A stretch of DNA of 64,000 nucleotides from Cytophagales bacterium (GTDB lineage: Bacteria; Bacteroidota; Bacteroidia; Cytophagales; 172606-1). How positions within the stretch are numbered: position 1 is the first letter of the stretch; every line of letters begins with the position of its first letter. Shown piece by piece: positions 18,035 through 27,696 of the stretch. A program made the position numbers and the translations under genes. The stretch spans positions 463,854 through 527,853 of the forward strand of contig JAUJMU010000002.1 of assembly GCA_030446715.1 (NCBI GenBank), given 5' to 3'. The notes below the pieces were generated by a model. It ran no database searches and was not told the origin of the DNA. It saw only the letters and a program-made list of their open reading frames with translations.

Positions 18035-18091
18035 GACCCGGAAAGTGGAAAGGGCCGGAATGAGTCGGCTCATAAGGTTTGGTTCAGTTGA

Positions 18092-21000
18092 TCAAAGGAA
18101 AGGAATGATTTTCTTTGCCTTGCTGTAACCCACGCTGCTGTACATCCCGCTCCGGATGGTAGCCCACAGGTAATTGAGGAAGGCCTGGTTCTCCCGGCGT
18201 TCAATCTGAATAGTGCCGGGGTTAAAACCTTTTCCGGGGTAATTGGTATCATTGATGACCAGTCGGTTGGCCAGAAAACTGGCAATTCTGGTGAATACAG
18301 TTCCGTCTCTGCCCGGCTGCCCGTCCTGAATCTGGAGGCGCAGATTGCGGTAGAAGGCGCACATGTTTCCGGAGGCGCCGTAAAGGTCGGCATCCACCTG
18401 CATCACCATTTCATCGAGTCTCCCCCGGTCAACGCGGATCACCGACATACTCTCGAGGGCAGGGTTCAGTTCGGTCAGCTTCATTTCCCATAAACCGGCC
18501 CGGAGTTTAAATGCGTTTTTCGGATCATGCACAGGTATCTCAAGGGTGGCCTGCATCAACCCTTCCCCCATCAGCAGGGCATCAGCCACTACCACCACCG
18601 GGTTCTGTACCGAAGTCAGCGTTGAATCGTTGGTGAAATTGGTAATGCCGGCCGATAGCTGTTCAAAGAAAAGCGTGCCGGGGTTGGTGCCGTTGTCGGC
18701 CACTTCCGTATAGCCGACGTAGCCATCTGCAAAGCGGATACTATCAATCCGTACGTAGGTGTCCATGTTGCGGAAAACCTCCTGCGGAAACTCCAGTGGC
18801 TTGTTTCCGGCCTTTGGATAGTTCCGGTCGCGCATGATGCCAAAGGCAAAACTGTCTACCTGCACGTGCTGAGCAATCAGACGCTGCCGCCGGACCATCT
18901 GCTTGAATTCCAGTCCGGTAAGTTCGAATTTATCTACAACTCCGCTGTAGATATCCTGCTGCCCGCCGGCCCGCTGGTAAAATTCCGGCAACTGGTACCG
19001 GGGGTCAAGCCGGATGCCCTCAATCCGCAGGTATTTGTCGCGGGTGGATGCCGTTATTTCGCCTACCCCAAAGGCATAGAGACTGTCTTTCAGCATGGTT
19101 CCGAAACCCGGCGTGTGCAGCCGAATGTCTTTGGTATACAGCGTACGGTCCGGATCGCCGGCAGCGGCAGAATCAATCAGAATATCGTCCATTACCAACG
19201 TAAGCGGCTGTACCAGTACCGGAAAAGGCCCCTTGTCGCCAGCCTGGTCTACCCGGATACTCGCTTTGTTCACTTCCAGCGACTGTACCGAAAGCCACGG
19301 CACCCAGGCCTGCAATTGCTTATGCAGAGTGAGTTCCAGTCCTTTCTGCTGTTGCTTTTGCTGCCGGCTGGTTGTATCCCTGCTTCGGGCCATTCTCAGG
19401 GTAAATGCCGGATTTTCCACCTGTACGGCGGGAATTGAAACGCCCCGGTAGTGCAGCAGATCATTCCATTCCGTAAAATTCACGTCGAGGGCGGGCAGTA
19501 CCAGGGCCACCCGTGTAACGGTATCAGCAGCCGGAACTTCCTGAGGAAAAAACGAGAAGTGTTGCAGCCGGATGCCCTCTCCGGTAGAAACCCGCAGGTT
19601 GCCGGCCCCCGCCTGGTAGGTGTCGCCGGAGTACCAGAGGGAATCTTTCACCGCCAGCCGCATGCTTCCGGCGTACCAGAAACGGTCTTCGGCATTGAAA
19701 GCTTTTTCATCAATCCTTACGTTGCCGGCGGCAAAGGTAATGCCCTTGCCTGATGCGGTTTTCTCTCCGGTGCCCTTCTCTTTATGCCACGCCACCTGAC
19801 CGTCGTACAGGTACAGCGTGTCTACCCGGAGCCACGGCATACCCGCCGGCAGCATCTGGTGCAGGGCCGGCAGGGATATTCCCCTTTTGCCGGAATTTTC
19901 CGGAGGGCCACTTTTTCCGTCCGCAACGCTGCCCCTTACAATAGCCTGCGGCGAAGAAATGACCACTGCCGGCACCACCACCCCGCCGGTACCGGTAAGG
20001 GAACTCCAGTCGGTAAAATCTACCTGCACCCGCGGCACATTGACCCGGTATTGCAGGCCCGAAGAAGTATCAGCCGGCGCACCTCCACTCAGTGAGGCAT
20101 TGCGGATGGTTACGCCTTTCCCGGTAGAGGCGCGGAGACTGCCAAGGCGCAGGCGGCGGCTCCCGTCCTGATAGCTCAAGTAATCCTCCACGGCCAGCTG
20201 CATGCTTTTGGCGTAAAGAATCCGGGAGGGATCTCTGGCGGCAGCCGAATCAAGGAGAATGCCTTTTACCGAGAGGGCAAGTCCGGCGGCAGTCATCACC
20301 CGGTTGCCCGATGCCCCGCCGCCCACGTACTGCACTTTTCCGTTGCTCACCAGGAGCTGGTCTATGCGCAGCCACGGTACAAATTTTTCAACCGGCTGGT
20401 GCAGCGTCAGCACTCCGGCTCCACCGGCCTGCCTGCTTCCCGTAGCGGAGGGATTGGTTTTTCCACCCTTACTCTTTTGCACTACCCGCACCACCGGACG
20501 TTCCAGCCGGATCTGTGGTATCCGCAGGCCCTGATGGTCAAGCAGTTTGCCCCATCCGGTAAACTGTACGTGCAGGGAATCCAGGGAGCCGGATGCGGCC
20601 GGGGAAGAAAAATGCAGGTTCCCCAGCCGGAGGCCGCTGCCGGAGGCAAGGAGAAGATAAGTGGCAAAACCTTCCAAACCGTTCTGGCGGAGGGAAAGCG
20701 TATCGGCTACCTCCGCCCGGAATGCTTTGGTGTACAGCAGCCGGGTTGTATCCCGGGCTGCGGTTTCGTTTATCAGCACATCGTGCAGGGCCAGGGTAAC
20801 GTTGCCGGCATGGTACCGGGAGGGGACCTCTTTATCCTGCCGCATAAAAGTAAAATCTCCCTCTTCCACTGTCACTGAATCCAACCGGAGCCACGGTACG
20901 TACTGCGCCACCTGCTGGTGGAGCGGCCGGCGCTGCTGCTTCCCCGAACCACCGGTAATTACCACTACCCGGGGCTGCCGCAGGTGAATGTGCGGGGAAT

Positions 21001-21916
21001 AAAGTCCTTTCTCGTCGTAAAGCTTCCGCCAGTCGAGGTACCCGGCCGTAATTACCGGGACCGTCAGGTGGATGTAATTGCCGGGATCACTGATCAGGGT
21101 AGAATCGGTGGTGAGGCGCACACCGCGGATTACGGTGCCCCCGGCGGTAGAAGCCCGCACGTGCCCGATGGTCAGCCGGTGGTCGGGAGACGAAATCCGG
21201 AGGCTGTCATTTACTTCTAAAATGATGTTTTTTGTGAAAAGAATGCGGTTTTTATCTCCCAGCGCCTCTTCATCAATCAACGCGTCCCGCAGCGTCAGGG
21301 AGAAGTTATCCGTCTGGTACACCATCCGGCCCGCCGGCTGATTGCTTTCATAGCGCAGTTTGCCTCTCTTCACCCGTAATGAATCAACCGTAACCCAGTT
21401 GACGTACCCAGAGACCTTCTCCTGCAGGGATTTAAGTAAGGCTTCATGGCTTTGCTGCTCCTTACCACCCGAGCCTTGTACCGTAGCCGCTATTTCCGGC
21501 GCATTCACCACGATTTCCTCAATGTGAATCCCCTTCCCCCAGAGCAGAGGCCAGACATTTACGTCCGTGATGCGGGCACCCGGTACGACCAGGTGCAGAA
21601 TCGGCGGCTTTTTCTTCCCTTCCGGTAAGGAATTGTATTGGGCCGTGTCGGTGGTGAGTTGTACGCCCTCCGTGCGGATGGACAAACCGGAAAGATTAAC
21701 GTGCAGGGAACCAATGCGCAGGGTATACAGGCCATCCCACTTCTGGTGAACGGCCTGCTCCAGCTTTTTTTTCAGAAAACCGTCCAGATACGCCTCCAGA
21801 ACCAGATAACCCGCCATACCAATACCGGCAAGCACCACAAGGATGACTGAAAAAACTTTAACGGTTTTGCGAAAAACTTTTTTAACTGAGTTTGCCGGCT
21901 GGTTTTCCCCGTCCAT
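18092..21916 (-). CDS. AsmA-like very large membrane-anchored protein with five internal repeats
   Basis: A 1274-residue protein. One membrane helix lies at about residues 20-40 (VFSVILVVLAGIGMAGYLVL); the rest is beta-rich and extracytoplasmic. After the anchor, 'LYTLRIGSLHVNLSGLSIRT' is typical of AsmA/DUF748-type proteins, which are related to bridge-like lipid transfer proteins. A module of about 170-180 residues repeats with landmarks at about 164, 332, 505, 685 and 864: 'LHQ..V..YVPWLRLDSV..EEG' preceded by a 'RLRLGSLRASTGKGV.I' strand block. A sixth degenerate copy is near 1050. A role in envelope lipid transport or biogenesis is inferred from the fold family only. Confidence 0.8.
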   Translation of the reverse strand: MDGENQPANSVKKVFRKTVKVFSVILVVLAGIGMAGYLVLEAYLDGFLKKKLEQAVHQKWDGLYTLRIGSLHVNLSGLSIRTEGVQLTTDTAQYNSLPEGKKKPPILHLVVPGARITDVNVWPLLWGKGIHIEEIVVNAPEIAATVQGSGGKEQQSHEALLKSLQEKVSGYVNWVTVDSLRVKRGKLRYESNQPAGRMVYQTDNFSLTLRDALIDEEALGDKNRILFTKNIILEVNDSLRISSPDHRLTIGHVRASTAGGTVIRGVRLTTDSTLISDPGNYIHLTVPVITAGYLDWRKLYDEKGLYSPHIHLRQPRVVVITGGSGKQQRRPLHQQVAQYVPWLRLDSVTVEEGDFTFMRQDKEVPSRYHAGNVTLALHDVLINETAARDTTRLLYTKAFRAEVADTLSLRQNGLEGFATYLLLASGSGLRLGNLHFSSPAASGSLDSLHVQFTGWGKLLDHQGLRIPQIRLERPVVRVVQKSKGGKTNPSATGSRQAGGAGVLTLHQPVEKFVPWLRIDQLLVSNGKVQYVGGGASGNRVMTAAGLALSVKGILLDSAAARDPSRILYAKSMQLAVEDYLSYQDGSRRLRLGSLRASTGKGVTIRNASLSGGAPADTSSGLQYRVNVPRVQVDFTDWSSLTGTGGVVVPAVVISSPQAIVRGSVADGKSGPPENSGKRGISLPALHQMLPAGMPWLRVDTLYLYDGQVAWHKEKGTGEKTASGKGITFAAGNVRIDEKAFNAEDRFWYAGSMRLAVKDSLWYSGDTYQAGAGNLRVSTGEGIRLQHFSFFPQEVPAADTVTRVALVLPALDVNFTEWNDLLHYRGVSIPAVQVENPAFTLRMARSRDTTSRQQKQQQKGLELTLHKQLQAWVPWLSVQSLEVNKASIRVDQAGDKGPFPVLVQPLTLVMDDILIDSAAAGDPDRTLYTKDIRLHTPGFGTMLKDSLYAFGVGEITASTRDKYLRIEGIRLDPRYQLPEFYQRAGGQQDIYSGVVDKFELTGLEFKQMVRRQRLIAQHVQVDSFAFGIMRDRNYPKAGNKPLEFPQEVFRNMDTYVRIDSIRFADGYVGYTEVADNGTNPGTLFFEQLSAGITNFTNDSTLTSVQNPVVVVADALLMGEGLMQATLEIPVHDPKNAFKLRAGLWEMKLTELNPALESMSVIRVDRGRLDEMVMQVDADLYGASGNMCAFYRNLRLQIQDGQPGRDGTVFTRIASFLANRLVINDTNYPGKGFNPGTIQIERRENQAFLNYLWATIRSGMYSSVGYSKAKKIIPFL

Positions 21917-22179
21917 ATCTGCGCATCTGGGTTACAAAATGCGGCACCTGCCCAATGCCTGTACCTGCACTTCTGCAGGAATTACGGAAACCATCGGGGT
22001 TAGTTATACAAAAGCCGGCTGTAGTGAGATTCCCGGACCTTTATTCATCCCGGCCACTCTGAAAAGTGGCTTTGCTACGGCAGACTGATAATGTACGGGG
22101 AATCTTAACCACAGGCAAGTCGGCTGTATAAATTGCGGATTGCAGTAAGATGGAATCTGATTTTGGGCAGGTCAGAAAA

Positions 22180-22235
22180 AAAGCATTACAATGGTCTTCG
22201 AACGATTTCTCCTTTCCGACGCATTGTAATGCTTT
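22180..22235 (-). terminator. intrinsic terminator of the PAS kinase gene
   Basis: On the minus strand AAAGCATTACAATG and CATTGTAATGCTTT form a perfect 14-bp stem with a 28-nt loop, followed by a run of T. It lies 114 bp past the PAS kinase stop in the 430-bp gap upstream of the AsmA-like gene. Nothing else was recognised in that gap. Confidence 0.75.
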
Positions 22236-22348
22236 AAACAACCTTAAAAACCACTTGTTATCGTAGTTATTATTGTTGCATTGTGGGTATATGTACGGCC
22301 ACTGTTACCGGCAGGTTACGGAAATGTTAAAAAAATATTTTTTCCAAT

Positions 22349-24040
22349 CTACTTATATGGCTTGAGCAGCACGGTAAAGGTAGTGCCTGCGTTCAACTTG
22401 CTTTCAATTTTGATGCTGCCGCCGTTTTTTTCCACAATGGTTTTGATGATGTAAAGCCCCACGCCGGTGCCCTGGGCCTGCTGCGTAAACCGCTTGAAAG
22501 GCTTGAACACCCGGTCGCCGTTGGCCTTCAGGTCAATGCCGATGCCATTGTCGGCTACGGTCAGTACTACGCCCTTCGGGGTCTTATGGGTACGGATGCT
22601 CACCTGCAGGCTGCGGTGCGGCGAAGCGTATTTAATGGCGTTGGTGATCAGATTCCGCAGGATGCTGTGCAGGTAAGACTGCACGTACATGATCTCCCCG
22701 GCGGCACTGAAATCAGCGCTGATGCCCTCTCCCACCTTCTCCATTTCCACTGAAAGTTCGGATTTGAGGTGGCTCAGCAGCTGGTGAAAATTTACGGGCC
22801 TTGCCGGTGAATGACTGCCCTCTACGGAGATCACCTCCAGCAGGCCGTTGATGGTCTGATCGAGGCGCTTGACGGAGATATTGATCATCCGCTCCACCTC
22901 CTGCCGCTTGCCGGGATCGGGCTGTTCGGATGCCATCTGCATCAGTACGGCCAGGTTGTTCACCGGCGACTTCAGGTCGTGGGCAGCCATGTACACGAAA
23001 GTATCCAGCACCTGGTTGATCCGGGTGAGTTCGTGGTTGGCCGACTCCAGTTGCAGCTTGGTTTCTTCCTCTTCGTGAATATCGGTGCTGGTCCCAAACC
23101 ACTTGATGATCTGCCCGGCATCGTCACGCATGGGCAGTGCCCGGCCCAAAAACCAACGGTAAACACCATCGTGGCGCCGGAAGCGGTATTTTACCTCGTA
23201 CGGCTCTCCCGTCTGCAGGCTGTGCCGCCATACGGCCAGCGACCGGTCAAAGTCTTCCGGATGAATGATCTGCAGCCAGCCTTCATCCTGCGACTGGTCT
23301 ACATCCAGACCGGTATATTCGGTGAGGCGACGGTTGTGAAAATCTTCGTAGCCATCGGGCCGGGCTGTCCAGACGATGTGAGGCATGTATTCGGCCATAA
23401 ACCGGAAGCGCTCTTCGTTCTCGCGCAGTACCCGCTCCGCATCCCGGCTGGCCTGAGCCATTTTCAGGACCATCCTGAGCCTCGCCTCCAGGTCAGTGGT
23501 GCGTTGCTGCTCCCGGCCGATGGCCTGTTGCCCGGCTTCCTTCTGATCGTGAATATCCGTGCTGGTCCCAATCCAGAGGAGAACGTTTCCTTTGCTGTCC
23601 CCGATGGCCCGTGTACGGGTGAGGTGCCACCGCCACATGCCGTCGGAAGCCCGGCGGAAGCGGTTTTCGTGGATGTATTCCTGCCCGGCGGTCTGGCTGC
23701 TATACAAGGCCAGGGTTTCGGGAAGGTCGGCGGAGTGGTGTATAGCCTGCCACCCGAAGTCCTGTGCCTCCTCGGGCGTCTGACCGGTGTATTCGTACCA
23801 GTATCTGTTACAGTAAGTTACCCTTCCATCAGGGAGAGCCGTCCAGGCCATCTGCGGAATATTGTCAAGAAGCTGCCGGAAGCGGAGCGCCTCCTCAATG
23901 GCCAGTTCGTGGGCCGACTTCTCCTGAGCAGCCTGCTCAGAGAGGGTAGCAATCAGCGCCTCGTATTCACTGATCTTCTGTTTAAGTAATCTGCTTTCTT
24001 CCTGCAGCCCGGTTGTATCCTGGATACTATGAGTGTTCAT
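22349..24040 (-). CDS. cytoplasmic PAS-PAS hybrid-type sensor histidine kinase
   Basis: A 563-residue protein from ATG 24040; the frame is open upstream but starts in unconserved text. A coiled-coil start ('EESRLLKQKISEYEALIATL') is followed by PAS 1 (about 60-165, 'QLLDNIPQMAWTALPDGRVT', ending in PAC text 'LLWIGTSTDIHDQKEA') and PAS 2 (about 210-330, 'FRFMAEYMPHIVWTARPDG'). The H-box is 'YMAAHDLKSPVNNLAVLMQM' and the HATPase has 'NLITNAIKYA', 'VADNGIGID' and 'GTGVGLYIIKTIVEKNGG'. There is no membrane segment, so it senses a cytoplasmic cue. No phosphotransfer partner is adjacent; the CheY-like gene at 24924 is the nearest candidate, on the opposite strand. Confidence 0.92.
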   Translation of the reverse strand: MNTHSIQDTTGLQEESRLLKQKISEYEALIATLSEQAAQEKSAHELAIEEALRFRQLLDNIPQMAWTALPDGRVTYCNRYWYEYTGQTPEEAQDFGWQAIHHSADLPETLALYSSQTAGQEYIHENRFRRASDGMWRWHLTRTRAIGDSKGNVLLWIGTSTDIHDQKEAGQQAIGREQQRTTDLEARLRMVLKMAQASRDAERVLRENEERFRFMAEYMPHIVWTARPDGYEDFHNRRLTEYTGLDVDQSQDEGWLQIIHPEDFDRSLAVWRHSLQTGEPYEVKYRFRRHDGVYRWFLGRALPMRDDAGQIIKWFGTSTDIHEEEETKLQLESANHELTRINQVLDTFVYMAAHDLKSPVNNLAVLMQMASEQPDPGKRQEVERMINISVKRLDQTINGLLEVISVEGSHSPARPVNFHQLLSHLKSELSVEMEKVGEGISADFSAAGEIMYVQSYLHSILRNLITNAIKYASPHRSLQVSIRTHKTPKGVVLTVADNGIGIDLKANGDRVFKPFKRFTQQAQGTGVGLYIIKTIVEKNGGSIKIESKLNAGTTFTVLLKPYK

Positions 24041-24382
24041 AACTAAAAAAATTAGCCACCACCTTGTATCCGGAAGGTCTGCATTTACCCGTCTGACACC
24101 TTCTGCTGCAATTCTCCCCCGGCTGTCTCTGGTGTCTCCCTCCTGAATTGTAATGATGAGCAACATGTGCGGTTTGCGTTGATGCGCCAACCGGACCTGC
24201 GGATAGGGTACGTGTGATGTATAACTTCAGCGAATGCTTATCCATTTTCAGCAGTATACGTAAAAAGGTAGGGATGAAGTTTACCTGCTGAGCCATATAA
24301 ACTTAAAATCCCCTGATTTACAACCAAATACCTTTCCATACGATCTGGTCAGCCAAAAGCGCCGGTCCAAACGCAACAAAAC

Positions 24383-24706
24383 ATGAAAATACCACCGGGC
24401 ACAAAATCAATCTCCTTCCCTGAGCCGGGGCAGCAAACCGATACCCAGGCATTTTATTCCGCCACTCCCCGTATGACTGACTGGTTGCGGGCCTCTTCCG
24501 GCAAAGGCGCAGGGGGCGGCAAGTCTGCCTGGGAAGGACAGAAAGAGAAGAAGGAGAATGACAAACAAAACGACGATGCGCCTCAGGGCATTGCCGATCC
24601 CGATTCCCCGCTGACCGGCGATACCGGCAATACTGACCTCGGGCAGACCGACCTTGGCGCCTCCGGCACCGGCCTCGAAGACCCGACTGCAAACAAAGAG
24701 GAATGA
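24383..24706 (+). CDS. hypothetical disordered acidic protein
   Basis: A 107-residue protein rich in Gly, Asp, Lys, Thr and Pro, without hydrophobic segments ('GQKEKKENDKQNDDAPQG', 'GDTGNTDLGQTDLGASGTG'). It is predicted to be unstructured. It is supported by its own downstream terminator and a start just after an intergenic gap. No family is recognised, and the low complexity means chance coding cannot be excluded. Confidence 0.5.
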   Translation: MKIPPGTKSISFPEPGQQTDTQAFYSATPRMTDWLRASSGKGAGGGKSAWEGQKEKKENDKQNDDAPQGIADPDSPLTGDTGNTDLGQTDLGASGTGLEDPTANKEE

Positions 24707-24746
24707 CTATCCCGTACGTGGCTGTTGAGGAATAATACATCATTGG

Positions 24747-24778
24747 AAACCCGCAAGTTTTAAGAACCTTGCGGGTTT
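24747..24778 (+). terminator. intrinsic terminator-like hairpin
   Basis: AAACCCGCAAG pairs with CTTGCGGGTTT (11-bp stem, 10-nt loop), 40 bp after the disordered protein gene. Oligo-A and oligo-T arms make it usable in both directions. Confidence 0.7.
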
Positions 24779-24923
24779 GGTCCCTTCTGACAATTTACCC
24801 TTGCTGTAGTTCCGGCCAAACGGCAGCAATATCCAGGGTGCATTTTTCACAGCGGATGGGTCTGTTCAGGAAGCAGCAACTTTCCCCAAAGGAGCGTACT
24901 TTTGTAAGTGTTCAACTCCTTTT

Positions 24924-25349
24924 ATGGCAGAAGCAGTAAAGCGCCTTAATTGTATCCTTCTTGTCGACGACGACCCGGTCAGTATTTTTCTCACCTCAAC
25001 TTATCTGGAAGACCTTCAGATCTGCGGGCAAGTCCGGGTGGCCGGCAACGGCATGGAAGCTTTCGACTACATCCGGGAACATTGTGAAGTGCGCCAGCCG
25101 GTGGTGCCCTGCAACTGCCCCGATCTGGTGATTCTGGACATTGATATGCCCCTCATGAACGGCTTTGACTTTCTGGAGCAGTGCCGCCAGTCGGATTACC
25201 TGAAGATATTCAAGGTAATCGTGCTGACCAGTTCCAAAAGCCGCCGCGACGAAGAACGGGCCCGGCAATACCCGATTGTGGACTATCTGGTGAAACCCGT
25301 TACCGGCAGTGAATGGCTCACCGTCATTGACCGGGAGTTTGAGCTTTAA
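24924..25349 (+). CDS. CheY-like single-domain response regulator
   Basis: A 141-residue receiver domain without an output domain. It carries the acidic pocket 'LLVDDDPVS', the phospho-acceptor Asp in 'LVILDIDMPLMNG' at about 72, the switch Ser/Thr in 'VIVLTSSKS' and the invariant Lys in 'DYLVKPV' at about 127. Its own promoter region follows the terminator at 24747. It may receive phosphate from the PAS kinase encoded divergently about 900 bp away, though that is only an inference from proximity. Confidence 0.9.
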   Translation: MAEAVKRLNCILLVDDDPVSIFLTSTYLEDLQICGQVRVAGNGMEAFDYIREHCEVRQPVVPCNCPDLVILDIDMPLMNGFDFLEQCRQSDYLKIFKVIVLTSSKSRRDEERARQYPIVDYLVKPVTGSEWLTVIDREFEL

Positions 25350-25601
25350 AAAATACTGCAAAAGGCAGACGCCACCCACGGGCGTTGGGGAGAAAATAAC
25401 CGATTCCGCAAACAAGGTATAATGGAAATCTCCCGGACACGACAGGATACGATTCCTGAACTACTTTTTCTATATTACCATCGTCCGGCAATCTGGTTTC
25501 AATATCGTGCGCGGCAATAAGTCGTTAATTGCCGGTACCGCGTGAAAAAACGGACTGCCAGCGTCAAAGCAGTAAATATAGAATTGCTTCTCCTCACCCG
25601 G

Positions 25602-26723
25602 ATGCAGCCAACTTTTAGCTTTTTCCAGCTTATTTTTCTGTTGTCGGCGGTGCAGGGCTTTATCCTGAGCGGATTAATCCTGCGGAAAAAGTCCGGAAAG
25701 GCGGGCACTTGGTTTCTTGGCTCCTTTATTCTGGCTTTTGCCCTTGCCAGTCTGAAAATTGTGCTGCAGGAAACCATCCCGGATTTCCGGTATAAGTTTC
25801 CCGTGCCCCTGTTGTACCAGTTTGCTTTTGGTCCGCTCTTCTACCTGTACGTCAAAAGCAGTCTGCACACCGGCTTCAGATTCACCGCAAAAGTAGGATG
25901 GCATTTTCTGCCCGTGCTGCTTCTTGATGTAGTGCCTTTTGCAATTTACTTCTCTCTCGGACCCGGGGCGTATCTCAGGCAGGTATACGGGGCTATATTT
26001 TTTACAAATTGCCTCGCCTTTATATCCTTAACCGCCTACTGTGGCTCTGCCTGGCGCCTGGTTGTGCGTTACAAAAAGCAGTTGAACAAAAGTGAAATTT
26101 CGGGCCGGGCGACTGTACTTCAATGGCTTAATCAGATATGCATTGCCGCCGGACTGATCTGCTTTGCCTGGCTGAGCTATCTGCTTCTGGTACTGACCGG
26201 CTCATACAAGTACTTTATAGACACCATGTTACCTTATTACCCGGTTTATGTGGTGATAGGTGCCGGGATCTACTGGATAGGCATCAAAGGCTATTTTCAG
26301 CCGCATATTGACCTCATCAGCCTGCCGGTTCCCGAAAAGAAAATACTTTTTGCACCGGACGTACTGGAAGAGAAGAAAGCCGGGCTCCTGGCGGCCATGC
26401 GTCAGCACCGCTACTACTGCGACGAAAAAATCACTGTGCAGACCCTGGCCGGGCAACTGAACCTTCCCCATAAAGACCTTTCCTACCTGATCAACACCGG
26501 TTTTGGCCTGAACTTCAATGACTTCATCAATCAGCTTCGGGTGGAAGATATGAAGAAGCGGCTGCTGGATCCGAAGCAGCGGAAGTACTCCGTAATGGGA
26601 TTGGCTACCGAAGTTGGCTTTAACTCCAAACCTTCTTTTTACCGGGCCTTCAAAAAATTCACCGGCCAGACCCCGACCGAATACCTGAAAAAGCACCTTC
26701 AGGCGACCGATCCGGAAGAATAA
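25602..26723 (+). CDS. AraC family regulator with N-terminal membrane sensor
   Basis: A 373-residue protein from ATG 25602 (a GTG at 25542 in the same frame is less likely). Seven or so membrane helices fill residues 5-230, beginning 'SFFQLIFLLSAVQGFILSGL'. After a linker, the C-terminal AraC-type double helix-turn-helix starts near 270: 'ITVQTLAGQLNLPHKDLSYL', then 'VMGLATEVGFNSKPSFYRAF' and 'FTGQTPTEYLKKH'. Such 7TM-AraC proteins couple a membrane signal to transcription in Bacteroidota; ligand and targets are unknown. Confidence 0.9.
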   Translation: MQPTFSFFQLIFLLSAVQGFILSGLILRKKSGKAGTWFLGSFILAFALASLKIVLQETIPDFRYKFPVPLLYQFAFGPLFYLYVKSSLHTGFRFTAKVGWHFLPVLLLDVVPFAIYFSLGPGAYLRQVYGAIFFTNCLAFISLTAYCGSAWRLVVRYKKQLNKSEISGRATVLQWLNQICIAAGLICFAWLSYLLLVLTGSYKYFIDTMLPYYPVYVVIGAGIYWIGIKGYFQPHIDLISLPVPEKKILFAPDVLEEKKAGLLAAMRQHRYYCDEKITVQTLAGQLNLPHKDLSYLINTGFGLNFNDFINQLRVEDMKKRLLDPKQRKYSVMGLATEVGFNSKPSFYRAFKKFTGQTPTEYLKKHLQATDPEE

Positions 26724-26793
26724 GGAGTTACAAATCGCGATTTGAGACCCTGCGGCAGCATTTCGGGCCTATATTCCGGAAAAAAACAAGCCC

Positions 26794-27609
26794 ATGAAAA
26801 AAGTAATCATCCTTGTGCTGGCCGCCGTAATCCTGCCAGCCCTGTTTCTGGTAAGTAAGTGGAAAGTCAAAAATATGCTTGCGGAAGACAACGTCCGGAC
26901 CCTGACCAAAGGCCGTTTTACCGTCCATTACAGTGGCGTATGTACCTGGGATGCCCAGGCAGTTGTCTCCCAATTGGAAAGCAACTTCGGGCGGATTCTG
27001 CAGGACCTTCAGGTGCCGGACCATCCGCCGGTGCAGGTATACATTCACCCTACCCGGGAGGCATTTATAAAAACAGTCGGATTCTATTCCATGGGCGTTA
27101 TCCGGGGCGTGGATACCTTGCATTTGCTAAAACCTTCCTTCCTGGCTGATCTGCTTTTTCCCTTGGAAGGGATAGCAGTTCATGAGTTTGCGCATGCAGT
27201 TACGCTGAACGGCCTGCTCCGCGAAGCAACCCGCCGGGGCAGGATTGAAAATCTGGCTGATTACTTAAAGCTGTACGAAAAGGACGGAAAGCGTTTTGAC
27301 CAGGTGTACCCGCGGTGGCTGTGGGAATCAGTAGCCGTTTACGAGGCAAATCAGCGGAACCGACTGGTCATGAACTTAACCGTCAAGAATGGTTTTCCGA
27401 CCCTTGCGCAGCTGAATGAGCACAATAACCTGGTGCACAACCTCGGTTACAGCGTTGTGGAATACATTCTCCACACGCACGGAAAAGAGAAGTTACTGGA
27501 ACTGATGAATCAGGATGGCGATACCGAACAGGTGCTGGGGTTGTCCGAAAAGGAGTTTGAAAAAGAATGGGCCGAATATGTGCGCACTCAATATTGGATT
27601 TTCACCTGA
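26794..27609 (+). CDS. secreted HExxH metallopeptidase (peptidase MA-like)
   Basis: A 271-residue protein with an N-terminal signal anchor (KKVIILVLAAVILPALFLVS). The zinc motif is 'GIAVHEFAHAVTLNG' at about 127, followed downstream by 'WLWESVAVYEANQ' at about 174, whose Glu is the expected third ligand in the gluzincin pattern. The stretch 'RFTVHYSGVCTWDAQAVV' is typical of peptidase MA-type N-termini, and 'GYSVVEYILHTHGKEKLLEL' of their C-termini. It is probably a periplasmic or surface zinc protease. It follows the AraC regulator by 70 bp and could share its transcript. Confidence 0.8.
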   Translation: MKKVIILVLAAVILPALFLVSKWKVKNMLAEDNVRTLTKGRFTVHYSGVCTWDAQAVVSQLESNFGRILQDLQVPDHPPVQVYIHPTREAFIKTVGFYSMGVIRGVDTLHLLKPSFLADLLFPLEGIAVHEFAHAVTLNGLLREATRRGRIENLADYLKLYEKDGKRFDQVYPRWLWESVAVYEANQRNRLVMNLTVKNGFPTLAQLNEHNNLVHNLGYSVVEYILHTHGKEKLLELMNQDGDTEQVLGLSEKEFEKEWAEYVRTQYWIFT

Positions 27610-27696
27610 AGAACGGCCCGCCTGTGGAAGGAAAGCGGATTATGTCTAATTTTAGGCGGACAAACACTTGCTTCCCCAACCACCACCGGAACAACC

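Noticed and set aside
22811-23989. A 392-codon plus-strand frame opposite the PAS kinase
   Set aside because: It mirrors the kinase's codons and has no recognisable domain; the minus-strand kinase explains the DNA.
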